DNA from: Paramacrobiotus metropolitanus
Lineage: Eukaryota > Tardigrada > Eutardigrada > Parachela > Macrobiotidae
Assembly: GCF_019649055.1 (NCBI RefSeq)
Contig: NW_026570221.1
Span: forward strand, 2,356,001 to 2,420,000
Direction: 5' to 3'
DNA length: 64,000 bases
The notes below the pieces were generated by a model. The model saw only the letters and a list, made by a program, of their open reading frames with translations, made no database searches and was not told the DNA's origin. The position numbers and the translations under genes were made by a program. Below are positions 31,701 through 43,430 of the stretch, in pieces. Each line of letters opens with the position of its first letter. The first letter of the stretch is position 1.

Positions 31701-33426
31701 GTTTCAGTAAGAAGCAACGTCAAGATGTCACGATAGGAAATCACTGATCACTTCCTAGCTTTAAATGTCATCGAAAGCATTCATCGCGCCAGACCTATCA
31801 TTTAATCTGATTGTTTAAAATAAATACATAGCTTCGTGACGATAAATTGCACCGGAATCGATTTTGAGAGAGTAATTTCCAAAACTAAAAATATGTTGTT
31901 TTTGTCGTTCGGTCGTTCGGAACAACAGTGAACGTGACCCTATCGGCCTAGTGGAAAATACCGGTAGTTGAGGTGGTAATTAGTAATTACAGTTTTAAGT
32001 ACTTCTATCTATGCAAAATATACGGTACATAATCCAAAAATGTAAGAAATATGGCAAAAATCTTTGAAAACGATTAAGAAGTAACCATTTCGCTAATGAT
32101 CAGACTTTATTACCCGCCGAAATTTACCTAATACCGTAGCCACATTGCTGCGATGAATGCCATACTGCTCTTGCCAACCGAGCACTGTTTGAAAAACATT
32201 CCATCGGTTGTACATATTTCGAGTAAAAAAAAGCGGTTGAAAACTAAATGTGCGAGTAGACCTGTTCGGCACATACAGGTTTTCCAAAGCCATGGAAAAA
32301 ATGAAATTATTTAGTTTTAATTTTTAGTGTCAAATTATATGAAGTTGTCATTTTGCTCGTCGCTTCTGCTGCCAAGAATCAGAATAAAGCGTACCACTAC
32401 CGACTAAAGTGTCTTACGGTTGCGTATTGCGTACTGCATGAATGCCAATAACTTATCGCTTCACTTTACATTTTATGGGCTCGTTTTTGTGCATTACATA
32501 TTGTGACTGAGCAGCGGTTACTACCTTTTTTGTTTTAAGGTTCATTACGGTTCACAGCACGTGATTACCGAAATTCTATTTGGCGATTGCAACTACAACA
32601 TGACATTACATAATCGTAGAACCGTATTATTTTAGCAGATATATGCATACGTTCGGCAAATTTAAACATTACGTGTTTTGGTGCAAGTGTGATGCAGCGT
32701 TTTACTGCGAATTTTATGCATCTTGTTAGACGAATTTGCAGAGCAGTTTTTTACTTCGTTCTGTAATTCTTTTTCGCATTGTTATGAATCTATTATTAGC
32801 CGCTTTGGTGAGAATAAGCAGTATTAAAACTGGAAATTCATCAGGATGTGTTAGGTGAAGCATACGGAAACCATGAGCCAGCGGAACTCGTCGGCGACAC
32901 CAAGACGGTGCAGCTGCCAACCGCCCATGAAGAGTATTGCCGAACTCCCATTACCGCGCCAATGGGTCGAGGCCGTGTGGGTAAATCCGTCGGGTGAAGC
33001 GGATTTTAGAAAAAAACTGCCTGGGTGACCACCTGGGTCTTCACCTAGGCACCTACAGAGGTTGTTTTTTATTACTGGCTGGCTGCTCTAAAAAAGAGCA
33101 TTAATCGTCATGATCCAATAGTTCAGCGGAACTCATAGTTACCATTTGGTAAACCCTCTACGCGGTAGAACGCAGCTTCCGCACATTCCGTTAGCAGCAG
33201 TAGCCATTACTTGTCAGCTAACCGAAATGTGCACCAAAGTCACGTTGCTCCTACCACCTGGGAATCTAAATGAACATTATATCGACATTTCCGGTTGAAT
33301 GAGTATATGGAAAACGAAAGCAGCGCGCTGTTCAACTCGCCTCCAGTCAGTCTAGTGCCGGCCTTACAAACGAGCAGCACAACGATCAGCAGCGTCCATA
33401 TAACAAATCAAGCTGCGAGCAACATA
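31701..33426. other. Unassigned stretch with a possible 'QMK' relic
   Basis: A minus-strand reading at about 32990-32845 ends with EFRWLMVSVCFT, similar to the RWMVAVQMK core. A minus frame at 32293-32093 (66 residues) has no recognisable domain. I see no RNA gene or transposon ends here. Confidence 0.3.
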
Positions 33427-33612
33427 CAGTGAAACCTCTCTTATACGTACATCTCCGTTAAGAAAATTTCGTACGTAATGTAGAGGGTGTACGGAACTCA
33501 GAGGTGTGTTTTGCAGTGAAAAGTAATTTTGGTTAGTTTTGGTAATTTTTTTTTGTACTTAATACAGAGAGCGTACGTACATAAGAGTGTACGTATCAGG
33601 AAGGTTTTACTG
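33427..33612. mobile_element. 186-bp pogo/Tigger-like MITE
   Basis: The ends read CAGTGAAACCTCTCTTATAC on the left and CAGTAAAACCTTCCTGATAC inward from the right. TA flanks both sides (33425-33426 and 33613-33614). CAGTxxAACCTC-type termini with TA duplication are typical of pogo/Tigger elements. No coding capacity. Confidence 0.75.
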
Positions 33613-34493
33613 TAGTATATTTCTAGGCGCAATAACCGCTGATTCCTTGTGTTCTTTTATCTGGATATCCTCTGGAATAAATAAGATCGCAGTTAGTGCT
33701 TTTGGCGATTGAATCAGCTGTCGTCCCAATTCCCAGCTGCAGTCAGTACCTACCTTGCCTTACGATATCAACTTAATTTTGGCTTCTGCATAAAACTGGG
33801 CAGTGTAGCTATGTACATCCGTAATTGGAAGCCGAGCGTAAAATTACCAGTACATCCTGGACACCACCGCTGTGTTGGCATGCCTGCCATGGACGGAATC
33901 GTTCTGTTCTGGTGCCAATAAAATTGGCGTCAATACAGCACCATTCCATCCATAGTGGCTCGATCAGTCTGTCCAGTGTCCTCGCCCCATAACGTGCACG
34001 GAACGACAACTGCCGGACATAGCGAACTGCCCACTTTATCAGGATTCATCACGTCGCCATAAAGTAGCTGTCGCATTTGCGGTTCGGGAGGTCTGTCCGC
34101 CAGTTCGAGAAGGCATCCCATAACTAAGGCCTCGTCCCCTTTCTAAAGCGTATCTCGTTGCGATACAGCACCGTATCTAGTTTAGATGCAGTACAGAAAT
34201 GGGACACTATTTGGTGCGCATCACCAAGATACAGTATCGGCTACGCACATCGAAACCGGGCTCGATATCGGTTTCCTGTATCGCATCTCTAGCTTTGGCG
34301 CCGTATCGCTGTACTTGCGTCTCATCGCTTCGATCGCATCTTGCCGCGCATAACTTTATTTATCCAAGCGCCGATCAGTTCGTACGACGAAAGTTTTCGC
34401 TTTTTTAATTTCCAAGTTCGGGAAAATTGTATAAAAGTTCTTGATCCCCGTGTTATATCAGCTCCATATATCATCTAACCAATTACTGCCACG

Positions 34494-35524
34494 ATGCCTC
34501 GCGCTCCCAAATCTGCTCCTCTGTCTCCCAAAAAAATGAAGTGAGTGCTGTCTAAGCTTCTCATCATCTTTAGTCTACGACCGATGGCTGCAGGAGCTCC
34601 TCTGTCTTATCAGCCACGCTTATTTTGTTTCTGCATAGGTGGCTTGTCGCTACTCGCATCGACCGGGAGGATGAGTTTCGACGTTGCACAAGTAAACGAA
34701 ATTTTGGTCAAAGGTGTTCCAGGAGATGCAGTTGGTTTTTAAAGATGCCCTGGGAAACCGCACCAGCGAGAACCTGAAGATCTCTTACGACAATGCGTGG
34801 AAGAAATATAAGGTAAATCAATTTTTGCATAATACATGTTTTCAAAATAAAATATGTAGAAATTACTTACCTGCATTAGTGACAGTGATTAAATTACTAA
34901 CAATAGTTTTGCAAACTGTGAAATTAATTTTTGCACTTTTTTGCGGTTACTTGTAGGCAGAGAAAAACGAAAAAATGGCACCGGGGAAAGCGGTGAAGTA
35001 AAATATCATTTATTTGAACTCTTCGATAAGACGTACGGCGATCGGGATGATATTGCTTTTGCAACTAATTCGGTGGCTCTGGGAGCGGGATCCACGAGCA
35101 ACGTTTTGGAAGACATCGGTGCCGAGGACGGTGATATTAATTTGAGGTAAAATCTTTGATATTATCATGCACAGTTATACCCTATTTATTTGAGAAATTG
35201 ATGTGGCAAAATAATAGAAATATTAAGTTTTGCTAATTCAGCGACGATGATATGCAACCGGATACTCCTGCGGGATCTCCAACTGGAAGCGCGGAAAAGC
35301 CAAAGAAAGCAAAGAAGAGCAAAAAACGCAGCGCCGCCAGCGAGACGGTTAAACTCATGACGCGTTCCGTTGCTATCATGGATGATATGCGAACTTCCCT
35401 AACCGAAATGGTAAAATTGGAAAAAATGAAAGTTGAGCTTGCAAAATTGAAGTTCGAGCGGCAGTACAACGTGGATGTCGACTTCGGAGACGATGAAGTT
35501 CCGCAGGCTTTAGGAGAGGAATAA
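34494..35524 (+). pseudogene. Harbinger accessory DNA-binding protein (Myb/trihelix-like), four exons, probable frameshifts
   Basis: Probable exons are 34494-34540 (basic start MPRAPKSAPLSPKKMK), 34639-34812, 34957-35146 and 35242-35524, each with GT/AG borders. Exon 2 ends with an alternative frame (KDALGNRT, ISYDNAWKKYK). Exon 3 carries KRKNGTGESGE and continues FELFDKTYGDRDD, the kind of segment that follows the DNA-binding helices in Harbinger accessory proteins. Exon 4 is acidic, then has a Lys-rich run (PKKAKKSKKRS) and a C-terminal helical part. The partner normally brings the transposase into the nucleus and onto the ends. Frames do not join across the T run near 34735-34740 or at the exon 2/3 border, so the gene is probably broken or my splice choice is wrong there. 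Confidence 0.5.
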
Positions 35525-36941
35525 ATTTGACTAGTAAAGGGAACCGAAATTTGACTTGAGATTAATATTATGATAAAACGGTGTCGTAAAAACTCTGGTG
35601 TTATGCATCTTTGTTTTTTTTTCTGGGTATATAAACACTCGTACATGAAGCGTTGTTTAGTTTAGCAATAGAAGTATGATATAGTTCAGCAATAGAAAAT
35701 ATAATCGCCACACTGTTTACCTACTTTCCTTATAACAAGCAGAAATAATTACAAAAATGTTAACCGCAATACATCTTAATCACAGTTACACATCCATTCA
35801 TCGGAAACCCCGCCGCGGCAGTCTTTTCAAAAGTTCCTCATTGAATTTTGTATCTGTAAACATCGACAAAAGAGCGGTGGTGTAAGCTGGATTGGTGTTT
35901 CGAGGGCGCTGCATGCCCATACGGATGAAATGATAAAAAATGCAATCCCCGCAAACCTTAACCTTTTCAATAACATGGTTAACAAGGCATTTCCACCGGG
36001 CAACGCGTTTTCATTTTACACGACTACGCATATGGTACGTCTACGCCGCCTCTACAGTATGGGGCACTGTGTCAAAATGTAGACAATTGCCACTAATTAT
36101 ACAGATGCGAGGATTTTGTCTTTTAATAAGAAAATCTTTCAATAGGACCAAACAGAAGAACTTTGCTATTGTTAAAAATATTCACTGTTTACGAGGATCG
36201 TTTCAACAGCGGTTTTCGGTTAAAACCTATCCGGATAGTTAACCAATCCGGTGAACTACCTAGCTTCGACAAATCGCAAAGTTTTTTTAATCGTAACGAA
36301 GGTTACAAAAAATGGTGAGCGCATCACAATCGCCGGTAAGCTTACATTAATGGCCGACATAACTGTATTCTGCATGAGGGTGACAGTCCAGAATGAGAGC
36401 CGAAGGTAAAGCGCTTTCATAATGATCGCGCAGCCACTCCGAGGTACAAGTGCGTCCATCCATTTTCAACTTCATCCACATTTAAACACCTAACCGCAGC
36501 ATAAACGACGACTTCAACGCGCATTGTATACTGTACCGTACTGGCATTTTGCCACCACTCTACAGTGTTTCCATAGCGCAGCAACAGATTTTCACTTGCA
36601 TCAGGTCCATTTCGTTAGGTCACCTTTCCTGTCAACATGCAGGAGTTATTGATGATTAAATAAACAACAGCTTTCACAAAACAAGCCAAAACCATGTGTG
36701 TCGATTGCCAAGCGTCTCCATGAATAAAAATGAGATAAAAATAAAAACACAACTTTTTTCCTGTGCTATAGAATCAAAATAAAATAATATACGTAAATTC
36801 GATAAACAAACTGCAGCGGTAATGTAAGCCGTTCACTTTGACATGCCGGTTGAGTGAATAATTAACAGTACAGCACACGTAGCTATTGACTTAATAAAAC
36901 AGCATGAATAATTTACCAGAAATTTTACACTTACTGATTTC
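35525..36941 (-). other. Spacer between Harbinger genes, with possible extra coding pieces on the minus strand
   Basis: Two minus-strand frames look more protein-like than chance. One at about 36010-35798 ends at a stop (VARWKCLVNHVIEKVKVCGD, then MFTDTKFNEELLKRLPRRGF). The other, at about 36470-36350, reads MDGRTCTSEWLRDHYE and onward. A GT-rich donor (GTAAGC) follows the second. They could be exons of a third, possibly captured, gene. I recognise no domain, and stops separate them. Confidence 0.25.
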
Positions 36942-38342
36942 TTAACCCAACGAATTTGGCAGCATCCGCGCAACTAGAGCGTTTTTAAAATCGCCAGATG
37001 CTCCTTCGGCAACAGCATCCTCTTCATCATCCAGATCAACCGCTTCGACATGATCGTCTCCCTCCAACGTAAAATCATCTACGGATTTGATGTCCAAATT
37101 ATGAAGCAGACAGCACACAATAATAATGTGCTTCAGTGCACTCATGTCGTCTTAATCCAAGAACTTCAAAATTCGAAAACGTCGCTTCAGAACGCCGAAA
37201 GCTCTTTCAACGACTTTTCTTAAACTGGACTGAATTTCATTGAAATCTTCCTGCCTAGCTGAGAGGCGGCCGTTCTCTCTAAAAGGTGTCAAAACTTTTC
37301 TTGTCGCACGGTACCCACCATCACCTGCAAATTACAATAATAACTTGTAACTGCGTTACTTCGTTGAAATTTGATCTCGAAAATGAAAAAATACACTACT
37401 TAATTTTACCTTTTTACACAACATTAGTAGAAAAATATTAAAGCTATTAAAAAACGGAGAAATTAACAGCAGTACAAATTTAAGTCAGCACTATAGACTC
37501 GTTTATTTCTAAAATAACAAATTCCTTTAAATTCCTTAGTGCGAATACTCACCCAAAATCATCCAGTTCTCTGGAATTAAGCCTTCCAGACCCGAATTGT
37601 CGTACACGTTCTGGTCATGCACCCGCCCAGGAGCTCCAACATATAGATGTATAAATTCCATAGACGAATTGACACAAGCCTGCACGTTAAGAGATAATTC
37701 CCCTTTCCTGTTGACGTAGCTTTGAGGGCGAGAGTGTGGTGCTTTAATGTTGATGTGTGTCCCGTCCACTGCTCCCAGTATTTTTGGTACCCAATCAGCG
37801 CCATAAAGCAGTCCTTTTTCTTCAAACTCTCGGGCCGAACGCATCATACCATCTTCGTCGGGAAACTGTATAACCGGCCAGTATTCTTTCTTCATGGCAT
37901 TCAAAAACGTCCGAAAAGCTCTACTCGTCGTCGAGCGCGACAAACCATGAAGTTCGCCCTGTGACCGTACCGGTGATCCGTGTGCCAGCATATGGAGGCA
38001 GGCAGCGATTTTGCATTCCGTAGAATAAGGCCTCTTCGTCGAACTCATTTCAAAATATGGACGTAATTTCTCCACAACTTCACGAAAAACATCCACATTA
38101 ACGTGGTACGTCTCAAAGAATAAATGCCCAGGATATCGCTTGTAAAGGTTTTGCGCAGCAAAACGAATTTCTCGGCGATTAACGTTCTTGTTACCTCCAC
38201 GAGATAGATATCCCTTTGTACTCAAGTTTTTTAAACCACCAAATAAATTCTGAATTGCACTAGAAACTGACATACATACTGCACTAACAGTTTTTGTAAC
38301 GCTTTCGTTCTCGTCATCAGAACAAACGGCATCATAATCCAT
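36942..38342 (-). CDS. PIF/Harbinger DDE transposase (two exons, premature stop)
   Basis: Exon 1 is 38342-37553 and exon 2 is 37324-36942, with a 228-bp intron (GTGAGT donor, TTTGCAG acceptor). The ATG at 38342 is the first in frame. The three catalytic acids of the DDE_Tnp_4 fold are visible: D193 in GAVDGTHINIKAP, D243 in GAPGRVHDQNVYDNS, and E303 in VVERAFGVLKRRFR. An in-frame TAA at 37154-37152 follows residue 320. Without it translation would continue through MSALKHIIIVCCLLHN, the conserved Harbinger C-terminal motif, to about residue 390. The stop therefore leaves the triad but removes the last 69 residues. Either the copy is recently dead or the stop is read through. Confidence 0.85.
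37152..37154 (-). other. Premature TAA in the Harbinger transposase
   Basis: Codon 321 is TAA between KFLD and DDMSALKHI. The frame is otherwise open for 69 more codons containing a conserved family motif. A single-base change from AAA, GAA or CAA would explain it. Confidence 0.8.
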
Positions 38343-38755
38343 TTTTGACAAAATTCCGTTAATAATTGTTCAAGATTATTAGGCGAAAAAATTTCTTGAA
38401 AATTATCATGTGAAACGACGGATACCAAGGAAAGCCACCTCTGAAGGTGGCTTCGCGTACCGTATCGTTTTTCTTTGTTTTCGACGGTATGCGAAAAAAG
38501 GGCGCGTTTAATTTTCGCCTGATATAAGACGCAGGGTTAGTACAGGCTACGAGGTACGGTACGCGAAGCATCGTATCTACCCGTTGCGAATACGGGACGC
38601 ACTCGGATACGGAGCGCACCTCCGTCCCGAATGTTTCCCTTGGTAGCCAGGTACGCGAATCGAAAACTGCCATACCGTATCGCGTACCTGCTGTTCTGGG
38701 ACGGTGGTGCACTGTACGGAAGCTAGATTCGCTACAGAAAGGGGACGAGGCCTAA

Positions 38756-39115
38756 GTGTACATCCTTGGCACAGTTCCCGCATACCGCTGCAGTGTAGGT
38801 GACACTTGGAGCGCGCAGCTGATGATTCCTTCTGGAACACCACCTCGATAACGACCACGAAGGAGGACGTCCGTCGATCGCCGCGGGTTATACTGGACGA
38901 ACTGGTGCGCCCCGATGTTTGTCTAATAGACGCATTTCCATTACACGCGAGTTGGCTGAATTTGATATTAATCGGAATCCAGAGACAGTGTTTCATTTTA
39001 TTGCCGGAGTGTAACTCGTTCCTGTATGTTTTGGCCTGCACCAGAATTTCGTGGCTTGGTCTTTTTATGCCTGCGTATAAAAAAAATTTTGTATGGATTT
39101 GTTGCCGTAGTTAGA
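38756..39115 (-). repeat. Right half of the repeat split by the Harbinger insertion
   Basis: From about 38975 it aligns with 31545-31690; shared runs are AGAGACAGT, GGAGTGTAA and TTTTGGC(C)TG. The left half is at 33838-34124. Confidence 0.5.
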
Positions 39116-39461
39116 AAACTATAACATTATCACTTTCAATAGTAGAAAACAACAGTAGAAAACAATCTATAAACAACAGTAGAAAATTTCTTCATAGATT
39201 TCAGTAGAGTACAGCGCTCTCTGTAAAGTTCGGTGCTGGAATAACAATGTTGCAGCTTGACTTTGTAATACGGCCCGGAAGCCCGGAAAGACGACACTGC
39301 AGTCGTGACTCCTGAGCGTGATTGGTCACACGCACGCTGACCTTGGTGTCTGTTTTAGGCTTTTTAATACTACCCTAGTGTTTTTTTATCAAAAGTTCAT
39401 TACCGTGTTTTAAATTTTGCCTGTTTTTAAAAACAAGCACATACAATGTACGACAAAAAGA

Positions 39462-39626
39462 AGACTATGGCTATTTTACCCCAGTATTCTGCAGTGTGGC
39501 AAAATAGCTGAAGACTATTTGACCCCAGTGTGGGGCAAAATAGTAAAAGGCTGATTTGCCCCACATACTGGGGCAAAATAGCCAAAAGTTAGTTTGCCAC
39601 AAAGACTGGGGTAAAACAGCCACTTC
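39462..39626. repeat. Compound inverted repeat with GGCTATTTTACCCC-type arms
   Basis: The motif GGCTATTTT(A/G)CCCCAGT occurs several times in alternating orientation within about 165 bp (for example near 39470, 39525, 39570 and 39610). It can fold into nested hairpins and resembles a foldback element. Its arm start is like that of the TIR element at 39878. Confidence 0.6.
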
Positions 39627-39877
39627 GAAAAAAAGAAGTTGATTGCTCGGCTTTAAAACGTATTGTGCGCACTGGCTGTTTTCCCTGTTGCAAACTGATC
39701 TCCGTTCATGCGTGTGTCGTAAAGTCAGTTCTACCACCCATTTCTCGTGAATTACGAAACAGAATCACTCAACCAATATACCAAAAGATCCAGAAAAAAA
39801 TTATGAGATTTTTGATTCCAAGTAAGTGGCAATTCATGGGAAATGAAATAAATTATCAGTGTTTGTTATTCTCATAG

Positions 39878-40845
39878 GCTTAAGGCCATGGCTATTTTGG
39901 TTTTAATCGCTTTGAAATGAGCAGTTTTCCCTTTTGCTTCGAAACGTACGTAGTATTATGTCTATCTATGTATCCAGTGGAAATTGAGAAAACTTCAGTA
40001 CGAACCAGCCCAAACGCAGCTTAAACGATGCAGTTTAAAATTTGAAATAAAATAATCCCACTAAAAAATTAACTAGTCTGCACTCGCTACGGAGAAAATT
40101 CATTGTAAGCAGCCAAAAAATCAAGAACTTAGTCCTCTTGCACCCCGCGAGGGCTTTTTTCAAAAAACAGATTTTTAAACTAGCAGCCTTTAAAAAACAC
40201 TTTTACAATTGCTAGTTATCGTTATAAGTCAAGTAAAGCCGATTATTTTTAAATTCGCTCTCGCAATTAAGCTTTTGAGATATTCTTCCATCTATTGCGC
40301 AAGTTTCAAAAAGTTTTATAACTCCGAAATTAGAAGTTAATTTTCAAAGTTATTTGGCTGCATCTTTTGCGGCACCTTTCGAAAGTTCATGCAAGTTTAT
40401 GTCTCCTGTGCACATGTTGGCAGATTCCACTCACCACATGCATCCCGCCACAGAGACTATCCAGACAGCCGAGTGACCGCTTCAATCACACTTGCGTGTG
40501 ATCAAAACTTATTGTCTTTCTATGTTTGCTTTCATTCTACCGATGTCCAGCGATGTTTTATGGCTCGGTAGGACAAAAGACGTAGACCGCAATTTATGCT
40601 TCCATTGACTTTATATTACATATTCGCTTGCTGGCATATACTCGCGTGATGGTTAGCCGAGCCAGTCATTAGATGCAATGTCGACCACTTTAGGCCGCAT
40701 AATTCAAAAATTCATATTTCGAATTCTACTTATGTTATAGGTTTGATTTTTTTTCAAGTAATAGAGCAGTCTTCATTTAGTATGTCTGAGTTGTTACGGA
40801 AAATGCCATTTTAGCATTAAAGCCAAAATAGCCTTGGCCTTAAGC
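39878..40845. mobile_element. 968-bp TIR element with 4-bp TSD (ATAG)
   Basis: 30-bp ends with two mismatches begin GCTTAAGGCC on both sides. ATAG flanks the element (39874-39877 and 40846-40849). No transposase is readable. A 4-bp TSD is compatible with Sola- or Chapaev-type transposases, but the termini do not decide. Non-autonomous. Confidence 0.7.
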
Positions 40846-40849
40846 ATAG

Positions 40850-42120
40850 ATTGAGCGCAAAACGGTTTTGCGCGCAGATCGTATGCTGTGTCTACGAGAA
40901 AGCAAAATGGCTAGCATTTGTGTTGTTCGCCATAAACAGCCACAACTTTAGTATCAAAAAGTTTGGAATTTCTTTCTACACCTTTTGATATGCAATTTGC
41001 ATAATTGCACTCCAAAATTCACGGAGCGCGAACGTTTTAAAGTAGCGTACAAAGAAAGTAAGCGTCAAAGTTTCACTGGTGGCGTGTCGTTGCGAGATTA
41101 TTTTTGAACCGCGGACCGACTGATCAGTCAACTTCTTTTTGTCGTCCATTGCATTTGTGGTAACTGTAGATTTTCCTACTGGTTTGTGTTGCCCAAACCT
41201 TACATTCACGCGAATATTTATGGATATTAATTATTACATGCAAGCCTCGTGAGAGCGAGGCCCCGTAATTCACATTCTGTGAATACCGGTGTCTGTAATA
41301 GTAAAGACCGTTCGATCGCACTATTACAGACTTAACTTAATAACAAACATAACAAACACGAAAATTACATGTAACGCTGACCTCCGCGGTTAAGGCTATC
41401 CGGACGCAGTTGAAAAGATGCAGCAACTCTCGCGGCTACCGCCGGGAAAGCATCATGCAACCGATATTTCACGGACTGGACCAGGGGACGGCAGGCCACT
41501 GTTGTACGCTACAATTTGTTCAACGTGCCCAGCAGTCACGCCGTTCAGCCGTGCACGATAACAGAAATTATGCGATGGCCATAGCAGTCCGTAGTGCGTC
41601 AATGCCACGTTGCACAATCATGGAATTCCGCAGAAATTGGTTCTTTCTGATTTTAAAAAATCACACATAGTAGAAATGGACGACAATTTCGTATTGTGCG
41701 CCGGCTGACTGTAAATACTCCACGATCGACAGAATCAGCGAAACACAGCAACTGGAAAATGCACATTTGCCTACCTTAGCATGCGACTATACGAGTAAAA
41801 CGTAAAACTGTAAAAGACATGTTCGTACGATGTACGACTGAGATAAGCATTCTCGAGAAAAATACATTTCCCACTGACTACACTGATCATCGTGTTAGCG
41901 ATGGACCAACCAAAACGTTTCCGTGAACTAAACGTGCGGCTTACAACACTACTTACAATTGTTCAAGCGCCGTACCAGATGAGATCTGGATGGACCAGTT
42001 AGGTTCAGTACAGAGGTTAACACTGCACAATTAAATGACCTGCGATACATTCCATCACTTTGCCAACCGCTGTATGTTCCCATGGTTTTGTTAATCAGTG
42101 TACTGAGAATTTCATTTATC
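40850..42120 (+). repeat. Spacer with short hairpins, then a copy of 'S1'
   Basis: Short hairpins lie near 40857-40875 (GCGCAAAAC arms) and 41290-41331 (GTCTGTAATAGT arms). From 41380 an S1 copy runs to 42110 (GGACTGGACCAGGGGAC near 41474). No gene. Confidence 0.5.
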
Positions 42121-43430
42121 AGATTCGTGAATATGTGGTTTCCCTTGACCGATGTATTAGACGATGAGATTTTCTGGAACTATTTGCATAAAATTAAGAT
42201 CTGCAAGCTGGATTTCCCGAACACCTAAGGTGCCCTAGGTCTGCTTGAAAACGCAAGGAGACCAGGGCAATTTCGCGGGGAAACTCATCTGCCCGGGAAG
42301 TCTCACCCCTTACAGAATTTTACTGTGCATACTTTAGAATCGTGATATAAAAGAATTGCACTACTAAGTAGATAAAACATATTTATTAATTTAATGCTAA
42401 AATTCAGTTATGCAGTGCCCGCCAGAAGCGAGTGCATTTTTCTGTACAAATTTACCATAAAGTAATTAAAACCAATGGATTCTTACGATAAAAATGTTTA
42501 CAGCAATAATTGGCGATGTATGGGCGGTGGGTGGTACGGAACCTGGGTAACCCCCGGGCCTTGAACTTTTGTCTGTACTTTGGTGTGTTCAATCTGTCGA
42601 CTGGCTTGCACGCATGCCATTGCCACGCATTCGCCTACTATAAAGAAGCATTAACGGTCTCCTTATCGACAGAATCAAGGCCAGTCGAACAATACTGCAG
42701 TCTCCAGTATACAGTAGACCGGAAGTGCAATGCAATGCTGCTGTTACATAATGTATCAGATACATACATTAGGTACATATAGTATATTTCCTTTGCGCAC
42801 GTTGGCTGCACAAGCGTATGTGTGGTTGCTCTCCATATATGTATCGTTATTTACTGGAAAAATTGGTAGATATCGTCCACCCGTGGTGTCTCCGGTAACG
42901 CCTGTCCAGGTATTCATGGAACACACGCTACCCCGACGATCCAAAGCGTAAGATGTGGTATGGCCTTTACATGCATAAAATAATCCAGTATAAGAGGGGA
43001 TTTCAGCAGCGCACCTAGATACGAGTAATCCCCTGTATTGCCGCCGTCACCCGCCTGGAGTGTGACATTACGGCAACACATATGACTAAATCTGGCGCGG
43101 TACATAAGCACCAGGTATAGCGACAACCTTTGCTTCAGCCGGCTGACGGCAGCAAGTACAGGGATTTATCTAGGTGAGCTACTGATCTCAATAACAATCC
43201 GGCAGATACGTAAGTGCGGATACGAATTTACCGTACCAAAAGAACGAAATTCATTTTCACCATAAGTACTGACGTAATGCAGCTGAAATTTACTATCAGT
43301 GGTAATCAATTCGAGAAAAAACTAATTTACCGAAATATTAATTTTGAAATAATATCGATATAATAGTTTTATAGTGAAAAATGGAGCAAAACGCAAAAAG
43401 TTGCATAATGCATATATGAAATTTGAGTAG
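42121..43430 (-). repeat. Inverted S1 start and a 'QMK' relic
   Basis: 42480-42800 is an inverted copy of the S1 start. On the minus strand at 43000-42820 one reads LDYFMHVKAIPHLTLWIVGV and then IPGQALPETPRV with a frame break. This is related to the family seen at 59473-58874 and 7935-7661. Confidence 0.4.

Larger units (their letters stand above)
34128..38752. mobile_element. PIF/Harbinger DNA transposon, near complete (4625 bp)
   Basis: Perfect 17-bp inverted ends, GGCCTCGTCCCCTTTCT, lie at 34128-34144 and 38736-38752, with imperfect extension beyond. TAA is duplicated on both sides (34125-34127 and 38753-38755), the TWA target typical of the superfamily. Two genes face each other: a Myb/trihelix-like accessory gene (34494-35524, +) and the transposase (38342-36942, -). 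It interrupts a repeat whose intact relative is at 31081-31700. The perfect ends suggest recent movement, but the premature stop and probable frameshifts inside argue it now needs help in trans. Confidence 0.9.

Noticed and set aside
35233-35646. 137-residue minus-strand ORF opposite the accessory gene
   Set aside because: Antisense shadow of exon 4. It has no motif, and the forward strand has consistent splice borders.
37577-37825. Minus-strand 82-residue ORF within the transposase
   Set aside because: Shadow frame of transposase exon 1, which contains the DDE motifs.
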